DNA of 7,392 nt from Anaerolineae bacterium (GCA_021159805.1 JAGHDT010000136.1:1-7392); one strand, 5' to 3'. Shown: positions 1 to 6,649, counted from the stretch's first letter. The notes: generated from the sequence alone by a model not told the origin. A program made the numbers and translations.

Positions 1-1759
1 CCTGAGCCACGCTCCGGATTCGCATGCGCCAGCCGTTCAGATCGTCGACATAGGCACCGACGCTGACGTTGTAGAGAACGTCTTGCGCTAACGGGGTTGT
101 CGGCAGCCCGGAGTACTCCTCCCACAGCTTGATCCACTCGAAGTCCAGCGGCTCGACGAGGCCCGTGATCCGCGAGATCTCCCGTACATTGACGCCGTAC
201 CCTAGATGAGGCGCAGGTGCCACGAAGTCCACACAGTCGTCGGGCCCGTAGGCCGCCAGAGTTGTGTGATCAGCTGTAGTGACGAATGCCACCGCCACCT
301 CATCCAGCGTCAGAGCACCGATCGTCACAGCGTTCTCGGTGCCGTCCGCGGGACTCAATGCCAGGAGCGACCAATGCGCCAGCTCGGTGCAGTTGGTGCG
401 GTTCCAGACGAAGAGCTCGGTCTCCCCGGAATCCCAGGCTCGCGTCGGCTGGACGGCCACGTGGAGCTGGTCGCCCTCTTTGGACACCGCCAGCGTGGCG
501 TCCGCGCTGGCCACGGAGAGTTCCGCAAGGTCACGGACCGGATACCAGACCTCACGCCAGGTCGTGACACCACCGGGCGGCAGATCAGCCGTGTCCCAGA
601 ACGTGGGCGCAACCCCGCCATGGATCTCGGCGCCGGTGGAGCCGTCGTCCGTCCATAGCTTCGGCGGCAGGGCATCCTCGCCCCATCCAACAGCGAAGCC
701 CTTGGCACCGGTCGCGATCTCCGGCGGGAAGACACGCACCACACCCTCGCCCTGCATCTCATCATATACGCCCATGAAGCCTTTGGCTGCCTGAGGATAC
801 TCAAAGAAACCCAGCCATCCTTGCCAGTTTCTGAGGTGAGCGTAGTCAACGCCCTGGTACTCAGGCCAGCTGAAGCGGTAATCCGGACCTGTTGGATTGA
901 GGGAGTATCCGGGGAGACGGTCATCGTCCGTGGAGTGCACCGACATCTCCGGCGAATTGAAGACGAATTTGAAGCCCTCAGTAGTTGTGTTCGCAGCACC
1001 CGGCGTCAGTGCGGCATTGATCCAGAACTTGTAATCGATGGACGCTGAGGTCGGATTCTCCAGGCGCGGCTCGACCACCAGATAAGCGCGGTCCGCCGGC
1101 AAGAAGATGTCAATTGCGGCCCGTAAGCGATCATCCGCTTGAGAGTCGCGCACCGTCACAGTCACACCCGCCGTCGACGCAACGACGGACCAGGTCCACG
1201 GCATCACCGATTCGTAGCCGTGCTCTTCGACGGGCAGGCACCACTCGATCCCGCCGACCGACAACCACCATCCCTGCTCAGCCGGGCCCCACCGCGTGGG
1301 CTTGATGACGGGGTTCTGATAGAGCTGGTTGTGCCCGGTGATCTTGTCAATCAGCTGATAGACGCGCCCGCCCAGCTCCGGAAGCAGCGTCACCCTGAGG
1401 TACGCATTCTCCAAGACCAAGAGCTCGTACTCCTGCGGGACGGGCGAGGGGTTGGTGGCCTCGTACCTATCCCAATCCAAGACCGGATAAGTCATGTTGT
1501 AGGGCGCACTATAGGCATTTTCGAGATATGCGGCGTAGGGATACGTGGGGATGGAGAGCGTGGTGGTGGCAAAAACTGTGGTGCCGGCGAGCGACGTTGT
1601 TTGGGGGAGATCCAGGTTCTCCGGCAGTGGGGCACGTCCGACCGCGAGGCGAGAAGCGGACATCCCCAGGACAATCGCCAACAAACCTGCGACGAGGGAC
1701 ACCCACCGCAGGCAGTTGCGTTGCCCCGGCAGTGCGCCGGACAACCTCAGGGCGTGCAT
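1..1759 (-). CDS. Secreted DUF5107-domain protein, C-terminus outside window
   Basis: The frame is open from the ATG at 1759 to the window edge, giving 586 visible codons and no stop, so the gene is 3'-partial. Start choice: AGGAGG at 1774-1769 lies 9 nt before the ATG. The N-terminus has arginines at 5, 14 and 18, then a hydrophobic stretch (about 19-35) ending near an AVGRA site around residue 43, so it looks like a Sec signal peptide. From about residue 112 the pattern ENAYLRVTLLPELGGRVYQL, then VIKP near 151 and SVGGIEW at 167-173, matches my memory of DUF5107, a family thought to have a galactose-mutarotase-like beta-sandwich fold that may bind carbohydrate. That region appears to run to about residue 405 (WREVWYPV). 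The rest is beta-rich, perhaps an Ig-like module, and I do not recognise it. The function is unproven; an extracellular sugar-binding or sugar-processing role is inference. It lies 86 nt downstream of the HD gene, with a hairpin leader. Confidence 0.85.
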   Translation of the reverse strand, partial: MHALRLSGALPGQRNCLRWVSLVAGLLAIVLGMSASRLAVGRAPLPENLDLPQTTSLAGTTVFATTTLSIPTYPYAAYLENAYSAPYNMTYPVLDWDRYEATNPSPVPQEYELLVLENAYLRVTLLPELGGRVYQLIDKITGHNQLYQNPVIKPTRWGPAEQGWWLSVGGIEWCLPVEEHGYESVMPWTWSVVASTAGVTVTVRDSQADDRLRAAIDIFLPADRAYLVVEPRLENPTSASIDYKFWINAALTPGAANTTTEGFKFVFNSPEMSVHSTDDDRLPGYSLNPTGPDYRFSWPEYQGVDYAHLRNWQGWLGFFEYPQAAKGFMGVYDEMQGEGVVRVFPPEIATGAKGFAVGWGEDALPPKLWTDDGSTGAEIHGGVAPTFWDTADLPPGGVTTWREVWYPVRDLAELSVASADATLAVSKEGDQLHVAVQPTRAWDSGETELFVWNRTNCTELAHWSLLALSPADGTENAVTIGALTLDEVAVAFVTTADHTTLAAYGPDDCVDFVAPAPHLGYGVNVREISRITGLVEPLDFEWIKLWEEYSGLPTTPLAQDVLYNVSVGAYVDDLNGWRMRIRSVAQ

Positions 1760-1768
1760 CCGGATCGT

Positions 1769-1774
1769 CCTCCT
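1769..1774 (-). promoter_or_regulatory. Shine-Dalgarno site of DUF5107 gene
   Basis: AGGAGG on the minus strand, 9 nt before the ATG at 1759. It begins only 6 nt after the foot of the long hairpin at 1781-1817, so ribosome loading would occur directly beside that structure. Confidence 0.8.
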
Positions 1775-1780
1775 GGTGAG

Positions 1781-1817
1781 GTTCGTGCGAAGACACGTGC
1801 AGTGTCTTCGCACGAAC
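1781..1817. repeat. Perfect 16-bp inverted repeat (5-nt loop) in DUF5107 leader
   Basis: The left arm at 1781-1796 (GTTCGTGCGAAGACAC) and right arm at 1802-1817 are exact reverse complements, separated by GTGCA. Neither strand has a T-run after the stem, so it is not a canonical intrinsic terminator. In the transcript it would form a very stable hairpin ending 6 nt before the Shine-Dalgarno site of the DUF5107 gene. Possible roles are an mRNA 5' stabiliser or processing site, a protein-binding site, a U-tract-less terminator for the upstream HD gene, or one copy of a dispersed palindromic repeat. The structure is certain from the sequence; its role is not. Confidence 0.85.
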
Positions 1818-1835
1818 TGTAAGATATTCTACAGT
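1816..1835. promoter_or_regulatory. 20-bp dyad, possible operator or promoter region
   Basis: ACTGTA at 1816-1821 and TACAGT at 1830-1835 are exact inverted half-sites around an 8-nt centre (AGATATTC), which itself holds a near-symmetric ATAT core. It lies between the HD stop codon and the DUF5107 leader hairpin, and is AT-richer than its surroundings. On the minus strand it contains TAGAAT (1831-1826), a possible -10 element that would place a transcript start close to the base of the hairpin. I see no good -35 at the proper distance. An operator role is inference from symmetry and position. Confidence 0.35.
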
Positions 1836-1845
1836 CGGCTCAGGC

Positions 1846-2424
1846 TCAGGAGCCGGCCAGCCCCATCTCTTCAGCGATCCCCTGCATTGCCTGGAGTACG
1901 ACGCCGATGTGCTCAGACAGCTCCACACCCAGCATCGCGGCGCCTGCCTCAACGTCCCCGCGATTCACACCGGCGGCAAATCTCTTGTCCTTCCACTTCT
2001 TCTTGACGGATCTTACCTTGACGTCCAGCAGGGACTTACTGGGCCGGACCAAGGCCGTGGCTACAATCAAGCCGGTCAGTTCATCAACCGCGTAGATGGC
2101 CTTCTCCATATTGCTCTCCGGCGTCACATTCGTCAGATCAGGCGCATGCGCCTGAACACCGCGGATCAGCTCTTCCGGCCATCCCTTCTCGCGTAGAATC
2201 TCTGCCCCCTTGAAGGGATGCCCCCCGGGGCCAAGATCCGGGTACTTCTCGTACTCAAAATCATGGATCAATCCTACGACGCCCCACCGCTCCTCGTCCT
2301 CCCCAAAGCGCCGCGCGTAGGCGCGCATCCCGGCTTCAACAGCCAGAGCGTGATTGATCAAACTGCGACTCTCAGTGTACTCGTTAAGGAGTTTCCAAGC
2401 TTCCTCTCGTGTCGGCCATGCCAT
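1846..2424 (-). CDS. HD-superfamily hydrolase (COG2316-like)
   Basis: A complete 192-residue protein. The start is supported by GGGGGAGGT (about 2439-2431) shortly before the ATG. The HD metal-site pattern is intact: H25 in NHALAVEA, H54-D55 in LIHDFEYEKYPD, further histidines H69 and H93, and D114 in AVDELTGLI. The segment DELTGLIVATALVRPSK, followed by the basic DVKVRSVKKKWKDKRFAAGVNR, is what I recall of COG2316, a predicted HD-superfamily hydrolase group of unknown substrate. HD proteins are usually metal-dependent phosphohydrolases acting on nucleotides or phosphodiesters. There is no signal peptide, so it should be cytosolic. It follows the M16C peptidase by 44 nt and is probably cotranscribed with it. 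The substrate cannot be read from the sequence. Confidence 0.9.
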   Translation of the reverse strand: MAWPTREEAWKLLNEYTESRSLINHALAVEAGMRAYARRFGEDEERWGVVGLIHDFEYEKYPDLGPGGHPFKGAEILREKGWPEELIRGVQAHAPDLTNVTPESNMEKAIYAVDELTGLIVATALVRPSKSLLDVKVRSVKKKWKDKRFAAGVNRGDVEAGAAMLGVELSEHIGVVLQAMQGIAEEMGLAGS

Positions 2425-2468
2425 ACTTCTACCTCCCCCTAGATTGTTGTGGGCACCGTGTCGGCTGC

Positions 2469-5381
2469 CTAGAGTACTTTCGTCACGTGCAAACCCAGCT
2501 TGCGCTCTTCTTCAGCAGCCGTGATCGCTGCCTCTGAGCCCAGCACCACCACAGCGCCGGAAGCAGCCACCTTCCTCAGCACGTCCGCAAAGCTGTGGAA
2601 ATCCTCGACCGTCGTGCTGAGCAGCTGCGTGCGATACCCCTGCCGCGCCTCGTCGGTATACCTGATAAGGTGCCGCGCCATCGCGCTATACCCACGAGCA
2701 TCCGGCAGTTGATAAGCATCAATCGCGCCGATCGCGCCGATCACGCCCTTGACCAACTCCTCTTGAGAAAGCCCCAGCTTGTCGAGATACCCAGCGGTCT
2801 GATCATAGGTATCCAACGTCTGCAGCAGGTTGGGGTCGCGATAGGAGACGTAGCCAAAGATGCCCGAATGGGGATCGAAGACGGCGAACCCACCATAGGC
2901 ACCACCCCGGACGCGCACCCGCTCCCACAGCCACGTGCTGCGCAGATAGTGCGAGATCACCTCAGTGGAACCGTGCAGCACGTAGCCAAGATCGAAGAGA
3001 TTGGCCCCCTTGGCCACGTAGTTGACGGTCGCCGGGACCGTTAGCCCCTCGGGCACAAGATCGAACGGCGGCGTCCACTCGGCGGTCCGGTTCGGGCCTG
3101 CCGGCAGCGACGCCAGGAAACCGTCCAGCTTCGGCTGCACCTTGGTCCAATTGTCACCATCCAGGGTGACATTGCACAGCATTTGGGTCCTGTTGATCAG
3201 CAACTTCCGCACCGTCTCCAGCTTACGCAGGACGCCGGGCCAATCCGAGGCCACCTCATCCGATAGGTCCCGCAAGAAGAAGAGATAGTCCAGCCCACCC
3301 ATCTGCTCACTGGCCCAGTAGGCCTCGGCGTACTTGGCGCGCAGCCGTGAAGCGACCACAGCGTGCCCACCGGGAACCAGCCCGGCCTCCTTGCGCGACC
3401 TTCTCTCCAGCACCATCTGCGCAAACCGCGTCTGGTTGTCCAGATTCACCGTGAGCAGGATATCGCTAAGAATGGCCAACAGATCATCGACGTGGTCCAC
3501 GGTCGCCTTGCTGCGCAGCAAGGTCCACGCGGTCGCTGCACCGCTCTCCCGCACCGTGGAGGTAAAGGTCGCCGGGTGGATGCCACCGGTCTTCCGGCCG
3601 ATGCGCTGCGTCAGCTTGACGAAGTCCTCGGTCTCCGTCCCCAGCTCAAGCAGCGCCGCTGTGAAGAGTCCCGTGTAAGGGAGAAGATCCTGCGGGAGGC
3701 TGTGGAGGTCGAACCCCAGATCCAAGTAGACGATCCCGTTGGTGAACAGATCGTGATAGAGTACATCAGCCCCGTGGGCGGTGCTCACATCCGTCGGCGT
3801 CGACTTCGGCTTCGGGTCCAGATCTTCCAGACCGAGGCTCGGGATCGTCGCCAGAGCTTCAGGCGCGTCGAGCGCCTCCTGCAGCTCCTTGAGAAGCCGC
3901 GCCTGTTCGACAATGTCATTCAGGTCCTGCTCTGTCAGTCCCTCACGAACCGCTGCCAAACGGGCCTTCTCTTCGGCATCCTGCTGTTCTTGAAGCGTCA
4001 GATCCGGCTCCAGGATCACTGAGGTGCGGTGCTGATTATCGATCAGATTGCCGTGAATCAGCTTCTCAAAGAAACGCCTGTCCCCTGCCAACTGCGCCTT
4101 GACTGCGCTCAAAGACGCCTCGAAAGCCATTGGCGCAAAGGGATCGCGATCGTGCAACCACGTGGTCAGCGCCTGGAACATCAACAACAGGCCACGGGGA
4201 TATGAGCCCGTGTTCTGCTCTCGCAACTGGAACTCTACCGTGTTGACCGAGGCCTCGATCATATCAGGGTCCACCCCATCTGCCGCGAGCGTCGCCAGTG
4301 TCCCATCGATCAGCGCCTCAACACGGTCCACATTCACCGGATCCACGCCCTTGAGCCCGGTTGAGAAGGTCAGCTGGCGCAGAGTGTCATCCAGCCCGCC
4401 GCCGATGACATCCTCACCCAAGCCGGAGTCAATCAATGCTTTGCGGAGTGGGGATGCCGGCGTGCCCATCAAGATGTGTGAGAGAATCGTCAAGGCCAAT
4501 GTCTCAGTTTGATCCACGTTCTCCGAAAGTAGCCAGTTGACGGTCAGGAAAGCTTTCGCCGCCTGGTCCTCGCCGGCGGGGTAGTGCTCGACGATCCGGC
4601 GCGGCTCATCGATGTGAGCCTGCAACCCGATCTCACTCTCCACCGCCAGGGCATCGTAATCCCTGAGGTATTCGTCCAGAAGGCGGAGCCGAGCCTCCGG
4701 GTCGTCATCTCCGTAGAAGAAGATGCGGGCGTTGGACGGGTGGTAGTACGTCTCGTGGAACGCCTTGAACTGCTCGTACGTCAGGTCGGGAATCACGACA
4801 GGATCGCCGCCGGAGTCATTGCTGTACACGTTATCCGGAAAGAGCGACTGCTGGCTATAGCGCGCCACCAGGCTCTCGGGCGATGAATAAGCCCCCTTCA
4901 TCTCGTTGAACACAACGCCCTTGTAGGTCAGAGGTCCATCCAACGTCTCCAGCTCATAATGCCACCCTTCCTGTGCCAGAGTGGCGGGCGTGATGCGCGG
5001 GTAGAAGACAGCATCGAGGTAGACGTCCACCAGATTGTAGAAGTCCTGCAGGTTCTGGCTGGCCACCGGATAGCTCGTCTTGTCGCTGAAGGTCATAGCG
5101 TTGAGAAAGGTATTCAGTGATCCCTTCATCAACTCCACAAACGGCTCCTTCACAGGGTATTTGCGCGACCCACCCAGCACCGAATGCTCCAGGATATGGG
5201 GTAGCCCGGTCGAGTCAGGAGGCGGGGTCCGGAACGTGATCCCGAAAACCTTATTCTCATCGGCGTTCTCCAATGACAGAAGCTCCGCGCCCGTCCTCAT
5301 GTGACGGTACAGTTTGGCAACTGTATTCAACTCCGCAATCTCTTGCGCCTTTAGTAACTGAAATCCGTGGTTCTCGCTCAT
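2469..5381 (-). CDS. M16C zinc metallopeptidase (PreP/Cym1-like, insulinase family)
   Basis: A complete 970-residue peptidase, the usual length for M16C enzymes such as PreP, Cym1 and falcilysin. These are two-half clamshells that enclose and degrade short unstructured peptides. The inverted zinc motif HxxEH is H62-I-L-E65-H66, with the distal ligand E160 in VVFNEMKGAYSS. The C-terminal half carries RVRGGAYGGFAVFD (about 823-836) and SYRDP (Y847, R848), the conserved substrate-side motif. A charged helical stretch (EQQDAEEKARLAAVREGLTEQDL) forms the hinge between the halves. No signal peptide is seen, so a cytosolic peptide-scavenging role is likely. A longer frame opens at 5435, but GGAGGT at 5396-5391 sits 9 nt before the ATG at 5381, and family alignment also begins there. 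The gene starts 4 nt after the sanA-like stop, which suggests translational coupling. Confidence 0.96.
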   Translation of the reverse strand: MSENHGFQLLKAQEIAELNTVAKLYRHMRTGAELLSLENADENKVFGITFRTPPPDSTGLPHILEHSVLGGSRKYPVKEPFVELMKGSLNTFLNAMTFSDKTSYPVASQNLQDFYNLVDVYLDAVFYPRITPATLAQEGWHYELETLDGPLTYKGVVFNEMKGAYSSPESLVARYSQQSLFPDNVYSNDSGGDPVVIPDLTYEQFKAFHETYYHPSNARIFFYGDDDPEARLRLLDEYLRDYDALAVESEIGLQAHIDEPRRIVEHYPAGEDQAAKAFLTVNWLLSENVDQTETLALTILSHILMGTPASPLRKALIDSGLGEDVIGGGLDDTLRQLTFSTGLKGVDPVNVDRVEALIDGTLATLAADGVDPDMIEASVNTVEFQLREQNTGSYPRGLLLMFQALTTWLHDRDPFAPMAFEASLSAVKAQLAGDRRFFEKLIHGNLIDNQHRTSVILEPDLTLQEQQDAEEKARLAAVREGLTEQDLNDIVEQARLLKELQEALDAPEALATIPSLGLEDLDPKPKSTPTDVSTAHGADVLYHDLFTNGIVYLDLGFDLHSLPQDLLPYTGLFTAALLELGTETEDFVKLTQRIGRKTGGIHPATFTSTVRESGAATAWTLLRSKATVDHVDDLLAILSDILLTVNLDNQTRFAQMVLERRSRKEAGLVPGGHAVVASRLRAKYAEAYWASEQMGGLDYLFFLRDLSDEVASDWPGVLRKLETVRKLLINRTQMLCNVTLDGDNWTKVQPKLDGFLASLPAGPNRTAEWTPPFDLVPEGLTVPATVNYVAKGANLFDLGYVLHGSTEVISHYLRSTWLWERVRVRGGAYGGFAVFDPHSGIFGYVSYRDPNLLQTLDTYDQTAGYLDKLGLSQEELVKGVIGAIGAIDAYQLPDARGYSAMARHLIRYTDEARQGYRTQLLSTTVEDFHSFADVLRKVAASGAVVVLGSEAAITAAEEERKLGLHVTKVL

Positions 5382-5385
5382 CAAT

Positions 5386-6102
5386 TCACAACCTCCAAGC
5401 AACTTCTGAGTTGCCATTCTCCTGACCCCGAACACCGAAGATCGGCAAAGGGTCCCCCAAAACAGGTGTGGGGTGCGTCACATAGAGATCCCACCAACAA
5501 TTCCACAGCGCTGGGATCTCACGCAGACGATAGAAGATCAGATAGTAACCCTGATGCTCATAGCGGTTTGCGCTATAGCCAATAGCATCCAATCCCAGCA
5601 CACGGCACGTCTCCAGCGCGCGCGGCAGGTGATACCGCTGCGTGACAAGCGTGGCATCCGTGACCGCAAAGATGTCCCGTGCCCGGTAACAGGTATCATA
5701 GGTCCTGCGCCCGGCATAGTCCAGCACGATGTCCTTGCGGGGTATGCCCTGCGAGAGCGCGTACTCCAGCATCTTTGCCGGCTCGCTGTAATCCACGACC
5801 GGGTTATCACCGCTGAACAGCAGCACCTGAACCTTGTCGGCTTCATACAACTCGATGGCAGCATCCAATCGCTCACGCAGGATCGTGCTCAACAGGCCAT
5901 TTGACCAATAGCCTGCCCCGAAAACGATAGCGACCGACTTCTCAGGTATCTCAGTCAGAGCCGCAGGCGTGAAAATCTGCTTCTCATACCGACCGTGAAC
6001 CGTCCAGTATGTCCAGCCGATAAGACTGAGTCCAAAAGCCAGCACCACGACCGCGACTATAGCCATGCGTGACCACCTCCGCCGCCTGTCTCCGTCTGTC
6101 AT
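5386..6102 (-). CDS. sanA: SanA-like DUF218 membrane-anchored protein
   Basis: A 238-residue protein with a basic N-terminus (RRRRWSR, residues 6-12) and one hydrophobic segment (about 13-33). It is probably an N-in signal anchor with the globular domain outside the cytoplasmic membrane. The DUF218 core matches E. coli SanA as I recall it: VAIVFGAGYWSNG from about 57, FSGDN ending at 100, YSEP (E107), DIVLDYAGRRTYD ending at 136, and TQRYHLPRA at 154-162. SanA/YdcF family members are linked to envelope barrier function and high-temperature vancomycin exclusion; the biochemical activity is unclear. Start: 6102 keeps the positive charges expected of an N-in anchor. The ATG at 6066 has a better Shine-Dalgarno site (GGAGGT, 6080-6075) but would lose them. 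An earlier ATG at 6162 is unsupported. The stop is 4 nt before the M16C start. Confidence 0.88.
   Translation of the reverse strand: MTDGDRRRRWSRMAIVAVVVLAFGLSLIGWTYWTVHGRYEKQIFTPAALTEIPEKSVAIVFGAGYWSNGLLSTILRERLDAAIELYEADKVQVLLFSGDNPVVDYSEPAKMLEYALSQGIPRKDIVLDYAGRRTYDTCYRARDIFAVTDATLVTQRYHLPRALETCRVLGLDAIGYSANRYEHQGYYLIFYRLREIPALWNCWWDLYVTHPTPVLGDPLPIFGVRGQENGNSEVAWRL
5391..5396 (-). promoter_or_regulatory. Shine-Dalgarno site deciding the M16C start
   Basis: GGAGGT on the minus strand, 9 nt before the ATG at 5381. It lies inside the last codons of the sanA-like gene, whose TGA occupies 5388-5386. It argues for the start at 5381 rather than the in-frame ATG at 5435, which would overlap the upstream gene by 50 bases. 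Confidence 0.75.
6075..6080 (-). promoter_or_regulatory. Alternative Shine-Dalgarno site inside the sanA-like gene
   Basis: GGAGGT on the minus strand, 8 nt before an in-frame ATG at 6066. It may mark the true start, giving a 226-residue protein that begins MAIVAVVVLAF. It may also be chance, since it encodes part of the arginine run RRRRW. The two readings predict different membrane topology signals. Confidence 0.35.
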
Positions 6103-6145
6103 AGCACCAATTTCCACCCACACTTTCTCACAGGGATGAAAACGC

Positions 6146-6162
6146 GTGATAGCACATATCAC
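6146..6162. promoter_or_regulatory. Perfect 17-bp dyad upstream of the sanA-like gene
   Basis: GTGATA at 6146-6151 and TATCAC at 6157-6162 are exact inverted half-sites around GCACA. It lies 44 bp before the 6102 start codon, a normal place for an operator. It also directly abuts the repeat-like block at 6163, so it could instead be that element's end. No convincing -35/-10 pair was found beside it. Confidence 0.35.
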
Positions 6163-6330
6163 CTGTCATCCAGAACGGCTTAAGGCCGTTACCAGAGCTA
6201 TCGCATTCTCCCGAAGCTTCAGACTCATCTGTCATCCCGAACGGGTGAGGTACGCAAGTGCCTAACATATCGCGATGGTGAGGAATCTGAGGTCGCAATG
6301 GCGTACCCTTGAGGCCTGAGATCCCTCGCT
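6163..6330. repeat. Intergenic repeat-like block with internal direct and inverted repeats
   Basis: CTGTCATCCAGAACGG at 6163-6178 recurs as CTGTCATCCCGAACGG at 6229-6244 (15 of 16 identical, 66-bp period). TGAGGAATCTGAGG at 6279-6292 is inversely related to CCTGAGATCCCTCG at 6315-6328 (11 of 14). AACGGC/GCCGTT (6174-6179, 6185-6190) forms a short hairpin, and GGTACGC/GCGTACC (6249-6255, 6301-6307) pairs over a longer distance. The phrase TGTCATCCCGAACG...GTGAGGAATCT resembles dispersed intergenic repeats I recall from many environmental bacterial genomes. That identification needs a genome-wide count. A 68-codon frame across it (6334-6128) reads like repeat translation, not a protein. Confidence 0.5.
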
Positions 6331-6351
6331 CCACCTTTCTGTCCGGCGCCC

Positions 6352-6594
6352 CTATATGCTGATCACCTTCTTAACTTCAGAAATTGCCTTTTTCAGACGG
6401 CGTTCGATGACACCTTTGACGGTCATAGCGGCGGCTGGGCAATGGCTGCAAGCCCCCAACATTCTCACCTTGACGACGCCATCATTACTCACGCTGACAA
6501 ACTTTACATCACCGCCATCTCTCTTCAGGGCGGGCCTGATCTTACCCAACTCGCGCTTCACCCTGGACTTCAGATCCCTGTCTCTATGTTGCAC
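6352..6594 (-). CDS. NifU C-terminal-domain protein (Fe-S cluster scaffold type)
   Basis: An 80-residue protein that is essentially one NifU C-terminal (Nfu-type) domain. RPALKRDGGDVKFVSV precedes the core GACSHC, with cysteines C49 and C52 as the CxxC that binds an Fe-S cluster between two subunits, followed by MTVKGVIERRLKKAISEV. The usual Pro-Glu-Val near the end is Ser-Glu-Val here. Such stand-alone domains act as Fe-S scaffolds or carriers. The start is GTG at 6594: an in-frame TAA lies 12 nt upstream, and the next in-frame Met is past the GGDV core. A partial Shine-Dalgarno site, AAAGGG, is at 6608-6603. An ATG overlapping it (6596-6594) is out of frame and opens only eight codons. It stands alone between two non-coding stretches, with no suf, isc or nif genes in view. 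Confidence 0.9.
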   Translation of the reverse strand: MQHRDRDLKSRVKRELGKIRPALKRDGGDVKFVSVSNDGVVKVRMLGACSHCPAAAMTVKGVIERRLKKAISEVKKVISI

Positions 6595-6618
6595 ATTCGT
6601 ATCCCTTTATCACCTAAA

Positions 6619-6649
6619 GGGCGGCCTAGCTCTGGTGGCCAGGCCGCCC
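6619..6649 (-). terminator. GC-rich hairpin upstream of NifU-like gene, terminator-like
   Basis: GGGCGGCCT at 6619-6627 and AGGCCGCCC at 6641-6649 form a perfect 9-bp stem with a 13-nt loop. Read on the minus strand the stem is followed by TTTA, a short U-tract, so it could be a weak intrinsic terminator for the gene ending at 6853. It lies only 25 nt before the GTG start of the NifU-like gene, so it could equally be a leader attenuator or stabilising hairpin. The + strand lacks a T-run. Confidence 0.45.

Noticed and set aside
1781..1817. Reading the long inverted repeat as a canonical intrinsic terminator
   Set aside because: No T-run follows the stem on either strand, and the stem lies directly before a strong Shine-Dalgarno site, so a leader structure fits better.
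206..1822. Long open frames on the plus strand (206-658, 279-794, 1139-1822) and on the minus strand (355-999)
   Set aside because: They are other-frame shadows of the DUF5107 gene, a GC-rich artefact. They are rich in Arg, Pro and Ser, with no domain or ribosome-binding site, while the minus frame ending at 1759 encodes a clear signal peptide and conserved family motifs.
1509..1952. A 147-codon minus-strand frame (1952-1509) bridging the HD and DUF5107 genes
   Set aside because: It crosses the intergenic hairpin and overlaps both real genes out of frame. Its composition is non-protein-like and it has no Shine-Dalgarno site.
3363..4022. A 219-codon plus-strand frame opposite the M16C gene
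   Set aside because: It is antisense to highly conserved M16C coding sequence. The Arg- and Gln-rich translation matches no family and is typical of antisense shadows.
6128..6334. A 68-codon minus-strand frame between the NifU-like and sanA-like genes
   Set aside because: It coincides with the repeat-like block. The translation reads like dispersed-repeat sequence (PHHRDMLG, FGMTDESEA), lacks a good Shine-Dalgarno site and runs into the sanA-like leader.
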